Shown: piece after piece, positions 41,609 through 50,428 of the stretch
How the letters are laid out: every line of letters begins with the position of its first letter
Numbering within the stretch: position 1 is the first letter of the stretch
DNA from: Arthrobacter_D sp015752045
GTDB taxonomy: Bacteria > Actinomycetota > Actinomycetes > Actinomycetales > Micrococcaceae
DNA length: 64,000 nucleotides
NCBI RefSeq assembly: GCF_015752045.1
Contig: NZ_JADOUS010000005.1
Span: forward strand, 186,001 to 250,000
Direction: 5' to 3'
The notes under the pieces: model-generated
What the model saw: only the letters and a program-made list of their open reading frames with translations
Database searches by the model: none
Told to the model about the DNA's origin: nothing
Position numbers and translations under genes: made by a program

Positions 41609-42226
41609 GTGAAACTACGCCTCTTCCCGCAGGAGAACACTGGGCTGGAACTCCTCTCGCGCATGGCCCGGCAGCTCGTGCTCGGGGTCGGGACCATGTC
41701 CGCCATCCTCGGCGCCTCGACCCAGGAGTACGACCGCCTGTCGGAGGAGCTCCACCAGCACGAGTCGGCGTCGATGGACCTGCACTTCGCCCTCCTGACC
41801 TCCATGCGGACCTCCTTCATCAATCCGCTGCCCCGCGAGGACCTGTACGCCCTGTCCCGCCTGCTCAACGAGGCCATCGAGAAGCTCGACGGCGCCGGCG
41901 AGCTGATCGCCCTCTACAAGCTGAGCAAGCTCAGCCATCGGGCCGCCGACCAGCTCGAGGTGATCAACCGGCAGGCCGAGCTGACGGCCGTGGCCATGCA
42001 GCGCCTGAACTCGATGGACGACCTCGAGGAGTACTGGATCGAGATCCTGCGACTGGCCCGGCGCGCCGAACGGACGCACCGCAGCTGGTGCGCCGAACTC
42101 CTCGACGACCACAAGCCGCTCGTCTACGCGCGGCACCGCGACGTCGCCAACCAGCTCGTCGACGTCACGCGGGACATCCGGCGGGTGGCAACCCAGGTGG
42201 GCAGCATCCTCGTCAAGGAATCGTAG
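41609..42226 (+). CDS. DUF47 (PhoU-like) Pit accessory protein
   Basis: 205 aa all-helical protein of the DUF47/PhoU-like type (LRLFPQENTGLELLSRMARQLV; LHFALLTSMRTSFINPLPREDLYALSRLLNEAIEKLDGAGELI). Such proteins sit beside Pit transporters and are thought to regulate them. GTG 41609 has GAGGAAG 5 nt upstream; a TTG further upstream is less likely. The pit GTG begins immediately after its stop codon. Confidence 0.88.
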   Translation: MKLRLFPQENTGLELLSRMARQLVLGVGTMSAILGASTQEYDRLSEELHQHESASMDLHFALLTSMRTSFINPLPREDLYALSRLLNEAIEKLDGAGELIALYKLSKLSHRAADQLEVINRQAELTAVAMQRLNSMDDLEEYWIEILRLARRAERTHRSWCAELLDDHKPLVYARHRDVANQLVDVTRDIRRVATQVGSILVKES

Positions 42227-43237
42227 GTGGAGCAGCTCCTCCTCGGCGCGGTCGTCATCGCCGCAGGCGGGTTCGCTTTCCTCAACGGCTTCCATGACGT
42301 GTCCAACTCGGTGGCCGCCGCGGTGCGCACCCGGGCGCTCACGCCCACCGTCGCCGTCCTGGTCGCGGCCCTCTTCAACTTCATCGGGGCCCTGCTCGGC
42401 ACGGCGCTGGCGCTGTTCTTCGCGGAAGCCGCCATCGGCCTCCCCGCCGGCGCCACCGGGCTCGCGATCCTCATGGCGGCGCTGCTCGCCGCCTGCCTCT
42501 GGGGCGTGGTCACCTGGTACCGCGGCATGCCGTCGTCGTCGACCCAGGCGCTCCTCGGAGGAATCCTCGGCGCGGGCATCGCGTCACAGCTGACGAGCGG
42601 GCCCGCGATGAGCGGCGCCGGTGAGGCACTCCTGCTGCAGATCGCCGTGCCGCTCGTGCTCTCGCCGATCGTCGCGTACCTCCTCGCCTACGCGGCGGTC
42701 TTCCCGGCCATGTGGCTGCTGCGCCACGGATCTCCGGCGAAGGTGAACCGTGGGAACCGCATGGCGCAGTCCGTCCTGGCCGGGACGTTCGCGCTGGGGC
42801 ACGGTCTCCAGGACGGGCAACGGACCATGGCGGTCATCCTGCTGGCCCTGGTCGGCTCGGGGTACGCGGCAGGCTCCGAGATGCCCCTGTGGGTCCAGCT
42901 GTTCGCCGCCGTGCTCCTGGCCGCGGGCTCCCTCTTCGGCGGGTGGCGCATCACCCACACGCTCGGCAACCGCCTGGTGCACATCGATCCGCTGCGCGGC
43001 ATGACGGCGCAGGGCGTGAGCTCGGCGATGCTGTTCATCGGCGCCATCTCCCTGCACATGCCGCTGTCGAGCACGCATACGATGGCCGCGGCGATCGTCG
43101 GCGCCGGTGCGAACCAGCGGTTCGCCTCCGTCCAGCGACCCCGGGTGGTCCGGATCCTCGCCGTATGGCTGGCGACGGCCCCGGCCACCGCTCTCCTGGG
43201 GGCCGTCTTCTTCCTGGCGCTCAGCCCGCTCCTGTAG
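42227..43237 (+). CDS. pit: Low-affinity inorganic phosphate transporter (PiT family)
   Basis: 336 aa, about ten transmembrane segments with the duplicated PiT signatures: GFHDVSNSVAAAVRTRAL near the N-terminus (GANDxAN-type) and the C-terminal MPLSSTHTMAAAIVGAGAN. Couples phosphate uptake to a cation gradient. GTG start directly abuts the DUF47 stop. Converges on the high-affinity pst operon across a strong terminator. Confidence 0.93.
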   Translation: MEQLLLGAVVIAAGGFAFLNGFHDVSNSVAAAVRTRALTPTVAVLVAALFNFIGALLGTALALFFAEAAIGLPAGATGLAILMAALLAACLWGVVTWYRGMPSSSTQALLGGILGAGIASQLTSGPAMSGAGEALLLQIAVPLVLSPIVAYLLAYAAVFPAMWLLRHGSPAKVNRGNRMAQSVLAGTFALGHGLQDGQRTMAVILLALVGSGYAAGSEMPLWVQLFAAVLLAAGSLFGGWRITHTLGNRLVHIDPLRGMTAQGVSSAMLFIGAISLHMPLSSTHTMAAAIVGAGANQRFASVQRPRVVRILAVWLATAPATALLGAVFFLALSPLL

Positions 43238-43272
43238 GCCGGCGCCGACCGCACCGGAGCCGCCGGAGACGA

Positions 43273-43306
43273 CGACGGCGGCCCCCTCGGGAGCCGCCGT
43301 CGTCCT
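43273..43306. terminator. Bidirectional terminator between pit and pstB
   Basis: GACGACGGCGGC, 10-nt loop, GCCGCCGTCGTC: 12-bp perfect stem between the convergent stops. Confidence 0.85.
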
Positions 43307-43326
43307 GCCGCCGTCGCGGCATGCCC

Positions 43327-44106
43327 CTATCCGAAGCGGCCGGAGACGTAGTCCTCGGTGGCCTGGACGGCAGGGTTGTTGAAGATCGTGGTGGTCTCGC
43401 CGTACTCGATGAGCTTGCCCGGCTTGCCCGTTCCGGCGATGTTGAAGAACGCCGTCTTGTCGGACACGCGAGCCGCCTGCTGCATGTTGTGGGTGACGAT
43501 CACCACGGTGTACTCGGCCTTGAGCTCGTTGATGAGATCCTCGATGGCCAGGGTGGAGATGGGGTCCAGCGCCGAGCAGGGCTCGTCCATCAGGATCACC
43601 TGGGGCGAGACCGCGATGGCGCGGGCGATGCAGAGGCGCTGCTGCTGGCCGCCGGAGAGGCCCGAGCCCGGACGGGCGAGACGGTCCTTCACCTCGTTCC
43701 ACAGGTTCGCGCCACGCAGTGACTTCTCGACGAGGGCATCCGCATCCGACTTGCTGATGCGCTTGTTGTTGAGCTTCACGCCGGCCAGCACGTTGTCCCG
43801 GATGGACATCGTGGGGAACGGGTTGGGCCGCTGGAACACCATGCCGATCCGTCCGCGCACGGTCACCGGGTCGACGTCCGAGTCGTACAGGTTGTCGCCG
43901 TCCAGCAGCACCTCACCTTCGACGCGGGCGCCCGGGATGACCTCGTGCATGCGGTTGAGGGTGCGGAGGAAGGTGGACTTGCCGCAGCCCGAGGGACCGA
44001 TGAACGCCGTCACTGAACGGGCTTCGATGACGATGTTGACGTCCTCCACGGCAAGGAACTTGCTGTAGTAGACGTTCAGGTCCTTGACGTCGATGCGATT
44101 GGACAT
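43327..44106 (-). CDS. pstB: Phosphate ABC transporter ATP-binding protein
   Basis: 259 aa. Walker A GPSGCGKST (37-45), signature LSGGQQQRLCIARA, Walker B VILMDEPCSALDP, and the switch histidine in VIVTHNMQQAARVSD. Energises the Pst importer at the inner face of the membrane. GAAGGAACC precedes the ATG, 30 bp after pstA. Last gene of the pstSCAB operon; no phoU follows. Confidence 0.97.
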   Translation of the reverse strand: MSNRIDVKDLNVYYSKFLAVEDVNIVIEARSVTAFIGPSGCGKSTFLRTLNRMHEVIPGARVEGEVLLDGDNLYDSDVDPVTVRGRIGMVFQRPNPFPTMSIRDNVLAGVKLNNKRISKSDADALVEKSLRGANLWNEVKDRLARPGSGLSGGQQQRLCIARAIAVSPQVILMDEPCSALDPISTLAIEDLINELKAEYTVVIVTHNMQQAARVSDKTAFFNIAGTGKPGKLIEYGETTTIFNNPAVQATEDYVSGRFG

Positions 44107-44136
44107 TGGTTCCTTCGGGTCGGTGTCCGCGGGCGG

Positions 44137-45243
44137 TCAGCGGCTGGTCTTGGGGGCGAACATGCGGGCGACGAGGCGGGCGACCAGGTTCAGCAGCATC
44201 ACCATCAGGATCAGCAGGAGCGCCGCAGCCCAGGCGCGCTGGGTGCTCGGATCGGGCGCCGTCGGAGACGTCGGCGTGAGGATCTGGTAGTAGATGAAGG
44301 TGGGCAGCGTGCTCATCCAGCCACTGAAGACGTTCCAGTTGATGGAGCTCGCGAATCCCGCCGTTACAAGGATAGGCGCGGTCTCACCGATGACACGGGC
44401 GATCGACAGGGTTACGCCGGAGGCGATACCGGAGATCGCCGTGGGGATGACCACCTTGGTGATGGTGCGCCACTTGCGGACGCCCAGCGCATAGGCGGCT
44501 TCCCGGAGCTCGTTCGGCACGATCTTCAGCATCTCCTCGGTGGAGCGGACCACCACCGGGATCATGAGGACGGACAGGGCGACGGCGGCCACGAATCCCG
44601 TACGGGTACCGGGCCCGAACAGGAGCGTGAACAGGGCCGCCGCGAACAGGCCCGCGACGATCGAGGGGATGCCGGTCATGACGTCGACGAAGAACGTGAT
44701 GGCCTTCGTGAGGCTCTTGCCCTCTCCGTATTCGACGAGGTAGACGGCGGTGAGCAGGCCGATGGGCACGGAGATCAGGGTGGCCCAGAAAGTGATCTGC
44801 AGCGTGCCGAGCACGGCGTGGTAGGCGCCGCCCAGCACCGGAGTGCCGTTCTCGACCGACTGGTTGTCCACGGCGCCGGTCACGCCGTTCATCGAGGTGA
44901 ACAGGAAGTTGTAGCTCAGGCCCGGCACGCCGCGCTCGAGGACGGTCCACAGGACCGACACGAGGGGGAGCAGCGCGATCAGGAAGGCACCGTAGACGAG
45001 GAACGTGACGAGCCGGTCCTTGGCCTTGCGCTCGCCCTCGCCCACCGCGGTGACGATGGTGGCCGCGATGACGAAGACGACGGCGGAGATGACGGCCCAG
45101 CCGACGACGCTGAACCCGATCAGGGCGGACAGCGCCGCACCGAGGACGACGGAGGCTGCGAGCACGACCCACACGGCGTACGACGGGAGGTGTCCGCGCG
45201 TCAGCTGGGACTGACGACGCTGGAGCGTCTGGTTCGCTGCCAT
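44137..45243 (-). CDS. pstA: Phosphate ABC transporter permease PstA
   Basis: 368 aa with a longer than usual N-terminal region containing two extra hydrophobic segments (YAVWVVLAASVVLGAALSALIGF), then six permease helices and the EAA-type loop (LREAAYALGVRKWRTITKVVIPTAISGI). Forms the membrane channel with PstC. Its ATG abuts the pstC stop with no gap. Confidence 0.95.
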   Translation of the reverse strand: MAANQTLQRRQSQLTRGHLPSYAVWVVLAASVVLGAALSALIGFSVVGWAVISAVVFVIAATIVTAVGEGERKAKDRLVTFLVYGAFLIALLPLVSVLWTVLERGVPGLSYNFLFTSMNGVTGAVDNQSVENGTPVLGGAYHAVLGTLQITFWATLISVPIGLLTAVYLVEYGEGKSLTKAITFFVDVMTGIPSIVAGLFAAALFTLLFGPGTRTGFVAAVALSVLMIPVVVRSTEEMLKIVPNELREAAYALGVRKWRTITKVVIPTAISGIASGVTLSIARVIGETAPILVTAGFASSINWNVFSGWMSTLPTFIYYQILTPTSPTAPDPSTQRAWAAALLLILMVMLLNLVARLVARMFAPKTSR

Positions 45244-46176
45244 TTAGTTAGCTCCCGAGAATTCTTTGTGCCGGGTGATGATGAACCGGGCGATCATGTT
45301 GACGATCAGCGTGATCACGAAGAGCACGAGGCCCGCCGCGATCAGTTCGTTGAGCCGCAGGCCGAAGGCTTCCGGGAAGTTCAGGGCGATCTCGGCGGCG
45401 ATGGTCTGGTTGCCCGTCTTCACGAGGCTGGCAACGAGTGCGCCGGGTGAGAGGACCAGCGCCACGGCCATGGTCTCCCCGAGTGCGCGGCCGAGGCCGA
45501 GCATGGTCGCGCTGATGATGCCGGGGCGTGCGAAGGGCAGGACCGCCATGCGGACCATCTCCCACCGGGTGGCGCCCATCGCGAGGGCCGCCTCCTCGTG
45601 GAGGCTGGGGGTCTGCAGGAAGATCTCCCGGCTGAGGGAGGTGATGATCGGGATGACCATCACCGCGAGCACGATCCCCGCGGTGAGCATGGTCTTGCCG
45701 GTCTGGCTCGCGGGCCCCGTGAAGATGGGGATCCAGCCGAGGTTCTCGGCGAGCCAGGCGTAGACCTTGGCGAGCTGCGGGGCGAGGACGATGTAGCCCC
45801 AGGCGCCGTAGATCACAGACGGGATGGCCGCGAGCAGGTCGATGACGTACCCGAAGGCCCGCGCGAGCCGTCGCGGCGCGTAGTGCGAGATGAACAGGGC
45901 GACGGCGATGCCGATGGGCGTCGCGATGATCAGCGCGATGATCGCGGCGATGATCGTGCCGATGACGATCGGGAAGATGTAGGCGGCGAAGCCGTTGCCG
46001 CCCGTGATCTCCGCGGGATCGGCGGTGAAGGTCGGTGCGGCCTGTACGAGCAGGAACACTGCGACGCTGAAGAGCACTGCCAGGATCAGGATGCCGGCGG
46101 TGAGGGATATCCCGGAGAAGATCCTGTCGCCTGCACGGCCCCGATCTGTCGAGGCTTTCAGCGAATTGGTTGACAC
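45244..46176 (-). CDS. pstC: Phosphate ABC transporter permease PstC
   Basis: 310 aa, six transmembrane permease helices after an N-terminal anchor; EAA loop LHEEAALAMGATRWEMVRMAVLPFARPGI; IGLxxR-like GLGRALGETMAVALV. Start set at GTG 46176 (MSTNSLKAST) with GGAAGGC upstream, rather than a further upstream ATG that would run through the pstS-pstC hairpin. Confidence 0.95.
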   Translation of the reverse strand: MSTNSLKASTDRGRAGDRIFSGISLTAGILILAVLFSVAVFLLVQAAPTFTADPAEITGGNGFAAYIFPIVIGTIIAAIIALIIATPIGIAVALFISHYAPRRLARAFGYVIDLLAAIPSVIYGAWGYIVLAPQLAKVYAWLAENLGWIPIFTGPASQTGKTMLTAGIVLAVMVIPIITSLSREIFLQTPSLHEEAALAMGATRWEMVRMAVLPFARPGIISATMLGLGRALGETMAVALVLSPGALVASLVKTGNQTIAAEIALNFPEAFGLRLNELIAAGLVLFVITLIVNMIARFIITRHKEFSGAN

Positions 46177-46274
46177 GTCTTTGCCTTCCAGGCGGTCGAT
46201 TCGAATGCAGTGACAGCCCGGGGGCCGGGCCGAGGAGGGAAGGTCACTGCTGATTCCAGCCGTGAACGGCGGAC

Positions 46275-46309
46275 GGTCCCGCCCGGTCTCCATTAGACCA
46301 GACGGGACC
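46275..46309 (-). terminator. pstS-pstC intercistronic hairpin (attenuator)
   Basis: On the minus-strand transcript GGUCCCGUCUGGUCU, 5-nt loop, AGACCGGGCGGGACC: 15-bp stem including two G-U pairs, 11 bp after the pstS stop. In pst operons such hairpins stop most transcripts, so the binding protein is made in excess over the permease. Confidence 0.8.
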
Positions 46310-46320
46310 GGGGGCCTTCG

Positions 46321-47439
46321 CTAGGAGGCGACCTTGATGGACTCGATGGCCGCCGTGGCCTGCTCGCTCAGGGTCGACGACAGCGGAGCGTTGCCCGCGG
46401 ACGCCTCGGCTTCCGCCTGGCCTTCCTCGCTGACGACGTAGGTCCCGAACGCCTTCACGAGGTCGACGGTCTCCTGGCTGTCGTAGGAGGTGCAGTACAC
46501 GTGGTAGCTGACGAGGACGACGGGGTAGGCGCCGGACTCGGTGGTGTCACGCTCGAGCTCGAGGGACATGTCGAATTCGGAACGGCCCTCGACGGGGGTC
46601 GCCACCTCGACGGCCTTGGCCGCAGCGTCGGAGCTGATCTCGGTGTACTCCTCGCCGACCTTCACCTTGGCCTTGCCGAGGTCTCCGACGGCGGAGGCAT
46701 CGGCGTAGGTGACGGCACCGTCGGTCGAGGTGACCGTCTGGACGACACCGGAGGTGCCCTTGGCGTTCTCGGACTGCAGATCGGCGGGCCAGGCGCCGTC
46801 GGCCTCGTACGTCCAGTCCTCGGGAGCGGCAGCGGCGAGGTACTCGGTGAAGTTCTCGGTGGTGCCGGAGTCATCCGAACGGTGGACGACGGTGATGGGG
46901 GTGTCGGGGAGTTCGACGCCCTCGTTCTGGGAGGCGATCGCCGGGTCGCTCCAGGTGGTGATCTCCTTCTTGAAGATCTTCGCGATGGTGGGCGCGTCGA
47001 GGTTCAGGTCGGTGACGCCCTCGAGGTTGAAGGCGACCGCGATCGGGGAGATGTAGACGGGGACGTTGATCGCGCCGTCCGGGCCGCAGACCTCCTGCGC
47101 CTGGGTCATCTCGTCGTCCTTGAGGAAGGCATCCGAGCCGGCGAACTGGGCGCCGCCGCTCAGGAAGGCCTTGCGGCCCGCGCCGGAACCATCCGGGGAG
47201 TACTGCACCATCGCGCCCTCGTTGGCGGACTCGAACCCGGTCTTCCAGGCCTCCATCGCCGAGTTCTGCGCGGACGATCCGATGCCGGTCAGGGTGCCGG
47301 TCACGGCCGTGCCTGCGGCGGAGGATGCGGGTCCCTCGGCGGCGGGCTCGCCCGTGGCGTTGTCGGAACCACATGCGGTCAGCGCCAGCGCGGCTACGGA
47401 GATAACTGCCGCAGCGCGGCCAAAGCGAAGAGCCTTCAC
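46321..47439 (-). CDS. pstS: Periplasmic/lipoprotein phosphate-binding protein
   Basis: 372 aa lipoprotein: hydrophobic signal with lipobox ALTAC (C23), a Ser/Ala-rich linker, then the phosphate-binding domain. Motifs GIGSSAQNSAMEAW, YSPDGSGAGRKAF, FAGSDAF and VVHRSDDSGTTENFTEYL match ligand-contact loops of PstS. Captures phosphate outside the membrane and delivers it to PstCA. A Pho box lies about 100 bp upstream. Confidence 0.96.
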   Translation of the reverse strand: MKALRFGRAAAVISVAALALTACGSDNATGEPAAEGPASSAAGTAVTGTLTGIGSSAQNSAMEAWKTGFESANEGAMVQYSPDGSGAGRKAFLSGGAQFAGSDAFLKDDEMTQAQEVCGPDGAINVPVYISPIAVAFNLEGVTDLNLDAPTIAKIFKKEITTWSDPAIASQNEGVELPDTPITVVHRSDDSGTTENFTEYLAAAAPEDWTYEADGAWPADLQSENAKGTSGVVQTVTSTDGAVTYADASAVGDLGKAKVKVGEEYTEISSDAAAKAVEVATPVEGRSEFDMSLELERDTTESGAYPVVLVSYHVYCTSYDSQETVDLVKAFGTYVVSEEGQAEAEASAGNAPLSSTLSEQATAAIESIKVAS

Positions 47440-47535
47440 TAGATTTTGCCCCTTCCAGGGATGTAATTCATCGGTGCACGGGAGGCACTCGGGAGATGTA
47501 CGCGTTCCTGTACATCATCGAAGCTAGGCAGTGCA

Positions 47536-47575
47536 GGTGAAGAGACTGACGAAGGAACGTTAACGGAAGGTGAAC
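47536..47575 (-). promoter_or_regulatory. Pho box (PhoP direct repeats) upstream of pstS
   Basis: Read towards pstS: GTTCACCTTCC, GTTAACGTTCC, one divergent unit, then CTTCACCTGCA. These are consecutive 11-nt units in which the first 7 bases match the actinobacterial PhoP repeat GTTCACC in two or three of the four. Phosphate starvation control of pstSCAB is therefore expected. Confidence 0.75.
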
Positions 47576-47662
47576 AGCGCCGGTCCATTCCCCGGTCACG
47601 CCCCTTCGCCACCGTCGAAGCCGCGACATCCCGGTGGGTGGCCCACCTCCTAGACTGGGTCC

Positions 47663-48790
47663 ATGCCGCCGCGCCAGGGAATGTCCACCACGCTGGCCTT
47701 CCTGCGCAAGCGCACCCGGATCGGCCTCAAGCGCAGCGGGAACTCCGTGGTCACCGCCCTGCAGATGACCGTCTGCGCGGTGGGCGCCTATGCGTTCGCG
47801 GAGCAGGTCCTCGGCCATAACGGCCCGCTGTTCGCGGCGACGTCCTCGATGATCGCGCTGGGCTTCTCACGGGATCCCCGCCTGCGGCGCGTCCTGGAGG
47901 TGGCGATCGGCTGCACCCTCGGCATCGCCGTGGGCGACCTCCTGCTCACCCTGTTCGGCACCGGCCTGTGGCAGGCCGCCGTCGTGCTGTTCATCTCGAT
48001 CCTGCTGGCCCGGTTCCTGGACAGCGGCACGATCTTCACGACGCAGCTCGGGCTGCAGTCCCTGCTGGTGGTGCTGCTCCCGGCGCCGGAGGGCGGACCG
48101 TTCACACGCAGCGCCGACGCCATCGTGGGTGGCCTGTTCGCGCTCGCGATCACCGTGTTCCTGCCCCGCGACCCGCGCCGCGAGCCGAAGACGAACGTGC
48201 GCGGGCTCCTCGACGAGCTCTCCGGCGTGCTCCGTGACGGCGCCTCGGCCCTCCGGAAGAGCGACTCCACCCTGGCCTGGCACGCACTGATCCGCGCGCG
48301 GAACTGCCAGTCCCAGCTGGACGGCCTGACCGGCAGCATGAAGTCCGCCCGGGAGGTGGCCCGCATCTCCCCCGCATACCGGCGCCACCGCGAGGAACTC
48401 GGCTCCCTGGGGGACGCGATCGACTCGATCGACCTCGCCATCCGCAACAGCCGCGTGTTCTCGCGCCGCCTGACGTCCGTCATCAACCACGCGGCGCTCA
48501 CCGACGAGGCGATCGAGGCCCTGAGCCAGTCCCTCGAGGACACGGCCGACGCCGTCGACGTGCTGAGCCGCGCGCTGTCGGCCAGCGACTCCGCCGAGCG
48601 GCGCCTCAACAGACGGCAGGCACGCAACGAACTGGCGGCCGTCGCGACGGACCTCCATCCGACGACGCTCCACATCAGCCGGCTCGAGGGTGAGGGCCTC
48701 GTCCTCCTCCTCCGGCCGCTCATCGTGGACCTGCTCAGCGCCACGGGCCTCCCGCACGAGGACGCCGCCGACTACCTGCCGCGGCTCTGA
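47663..48790 (+). CDS. FUSC family membrane protein (aromatic acid exporter-like)
   Basis: 375 aa. N-terminal half has about five to six transmembrane segments (ALQMTVCAVGAYAFAEQVLG; LEVAIGCTLGIAVGDLLLTLFG; FISILLARFLDSG; FTTQLGLQSLLVVLLPAP), followed by a helical cytoplasmic half. Fits the FUSC/ArAE-type family of efflux-related proteins. Substrate unknown. TAGACT at 47651-47656 lies 6 nt before the ATG (leaderless). Divergent from pstS. Confidence 0.82.
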   Translation: MPPRQGMSTTLAFLRKRTRIGLKRSGNSVVTALQMTVCAVGAYAFAEQVLGHNGPLFAATSSMIALGFSRDPRLRRVLEVAIGCTLGIAVGDLLLTLFGTGLWQAAVVLFISILLARFLDSGTIFTTQLGLQSLLVVLLPAPEGGPFTRSADAIVGGLFALAITVFLPRDPRREPKTNVRGLLDELSGVLRDGASALRKSDSTLAWHALIRARNCQSQLDGLTGSMKSAREVARISPAYRRHREELGSLGDAIDSIDLAIRNSRVFSRRLTSVINHAALTDEAIEALSQSLEDTADAVDVLSRALSASDSAERRLNRRQARNELAAVATDLHPTTLHISRLEGEGLVLLLRPLIVDLLSATGLPHEDAADYLPRL

Positions 48791-48840
48791 GGACCGCCGG
48801 CGTGGCCTGTCCTGTCGGTGGCCGCCGGTAGCCTGAAGCA

Positions 48841-50226
48841 ATGGCCACGAAGACCTCCCCTGCCGCTCGCGCGGGCCGCAGCAACACCCCGAGCTACCGC
48901 TGCGCCGAATGCGGGTGGACCACCGCGAAGTGGGTGGGTCGCTGCGGCGAGTGCCAGGCGTGGGGCACCGTCGAGGAGACCGGCCAGGTGGTCGCGCGCA
49001 CCACCGCCGCCACGGCGGTCACCACGCCGGCCCGGCGGATCGCCGACGTCGACGCGACACTGTCCGGATTCCAGCCCACCCGGATCGACGAGCTCGACCG
49101 CGTCCTCGGCGGCGGGCTGGTGCCCGGCGCCGTGATCCTCCTCGCCGGGGAACCCGGCGTCGGCAAGTCGACCCTCCTGCTCGACGTCGCCGCGCGGGTC
49201 GCGCGGCTCGGCAAGAACGTCCTCTACGTGACCGGCGAGGAATCGGCCGCCCAGGTGAAGCTGCGCGCGGACCGGATCGACGCCGTCGCCGACTCCCTGT
49301 ACCTGAGCGCGGAGACGGATCTGGGTCAGGCTCTCGGCCAGGTCGAGAAGGTGGACCCCGCACTGCTCATCGTCGACTCCGTGCAGACGCTCAGCAGCGC
49401 CGCGGTGGACGGCAGCGCCGGCGGGGTGACGCAGGTGCGGGAGGTCGCGGCGTCCCTCATCAGGGAGGCGAAGGCCCGGGGCATGACCACGCTGCTCGTG
49501 GGGCACGTCACCAAGGACGGTTCCATCGCCGGGCCGAGGCTCCTCGAACACCTCGTCGACGTCGTGTGCCAGTTCGAGGGCGAGCGCCACTCGCGCCTGC
49601 GCCTCCTGCGTGCGGTGAAGAACCGGTACGGGCCCACGGACGAGGTGGGATGCTTCGACCTCACGGACGGCGGTATCGAGGGATTGGCCGACCCCAGCGG
49701 CCTCTTCGTGTCCCGCACCAAGGATCCGGTGTCCGGGACGTGCATCACGGTGACGCTGGAAGGCCGGCGCCCCCTTCTGGCGGAAGTGCAGGCCCTGCTC
49801 GCCGAATCGCCCAACTCCCAGCCGCGGCGCGCCACCAGCGGGCTCGACAGCTCCCGTGTCGCAATGCTGCTGGCCGTGCTGCAGAGCCGCGCATCGGTCA
49901 ACCTGCACAAGGACGACAGCTACGTCGCGACGGTCGGCGGGGTCCGGCTGAGCGAGCCCGCCACCGACCTCGCCGTGGCGCTGGCGATCGCCAGCGCGAA
50001 GACGGACCAGCCGCTGGCCGCACGGCTGGTCGCATTCGGGGAGGTAGGTCTCGCGGGCGAGGTGCGCCCGGTCCCGGGCATCGGCCGGCGCATCCAGGAG
50101 GCGCAGCGCCTCGGCTTCACGCACGCGATCGTCCCCGCCTCGCCTGCCGGCACGGGGCCCGTTCCGAAGGGCTTCTCCGTGCGGGAGGTCTCGACGCTCG
50201 CGGAGGCGCTGGCACTGCTGTTCTGA
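48841..50226 (+). CDS. radA: DNA repair protein RadA
   Basis: 461 aa. N-terminal zinc finger C21-x2-C24...C35-x2-C38, RecA-like ATPase core with Walker A GEPGVGKS (103-110), the RadA-specific KNRYG motif and a Lon-protease-like C-terminal domain ending in a conserved SPAGTGPVP loop. Processes branched recombination intermediates. TAGCCT lies 6 nt before the ATG (leaderless). Followed by disA, whose product RadA is known to influence in Bacillus. Confidence 0.96.
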   Translation: MATKTSPAARAGRSNTPSYRCAECGWTTAKWVGRCGECQAWGTVEETGQVVARTTAATAVTTPARRIADVDATLSGFQPTRIDELDRVLGGGLVPGAVILLAGEPGVGKSTLLLDVAARVARLGKNVLYVTGEESAAQVKLRADRIDAVADSLYLSAETDLGQALGQVEKVDPALLIVDSVQTLSSAAVDGSAGGVTQVREVAASLIREAKARGMTTLLVGHVTKDGSIAGPRLLEHLVDVVCQFEGERHSRLRLLRAVKNRYGPTDEVGCFDLTDGGIEGLADPSGLFVSRTKDPVSGTCITVTLEGRRPLLAEVQALLAESPNSQPRRATSGLDSSRVAMLLAVLQSRASVNLHKDDSYVATVGGVRLSEPATDLAVALAIASAKTDQPLAARLVAFGEVGLAGEVRPVPGIGRRIQEAQRLGFTHAIVPASPAGTGPVPKGFSVREVSTLAEALALLF

Positions 50227-50428
50227 CGGCACCGCCCCGGACCCGGACACGGGACGGAGGGTGTTACGAATCTGCGACTCCGGCCGATACGGAGGATTTT
50301 GTGCGCCCCAGTAGTATTGGCTTCGGCCCTGGCGCTACGCCAGGAGCCGATGCACGCCGTCCAGGCTCGACGGCGGCCGCCCGACTGCGCCGGGCCTTCA
50401 GTAGCGCGGGCGGTGAAAGGATGGGGCC

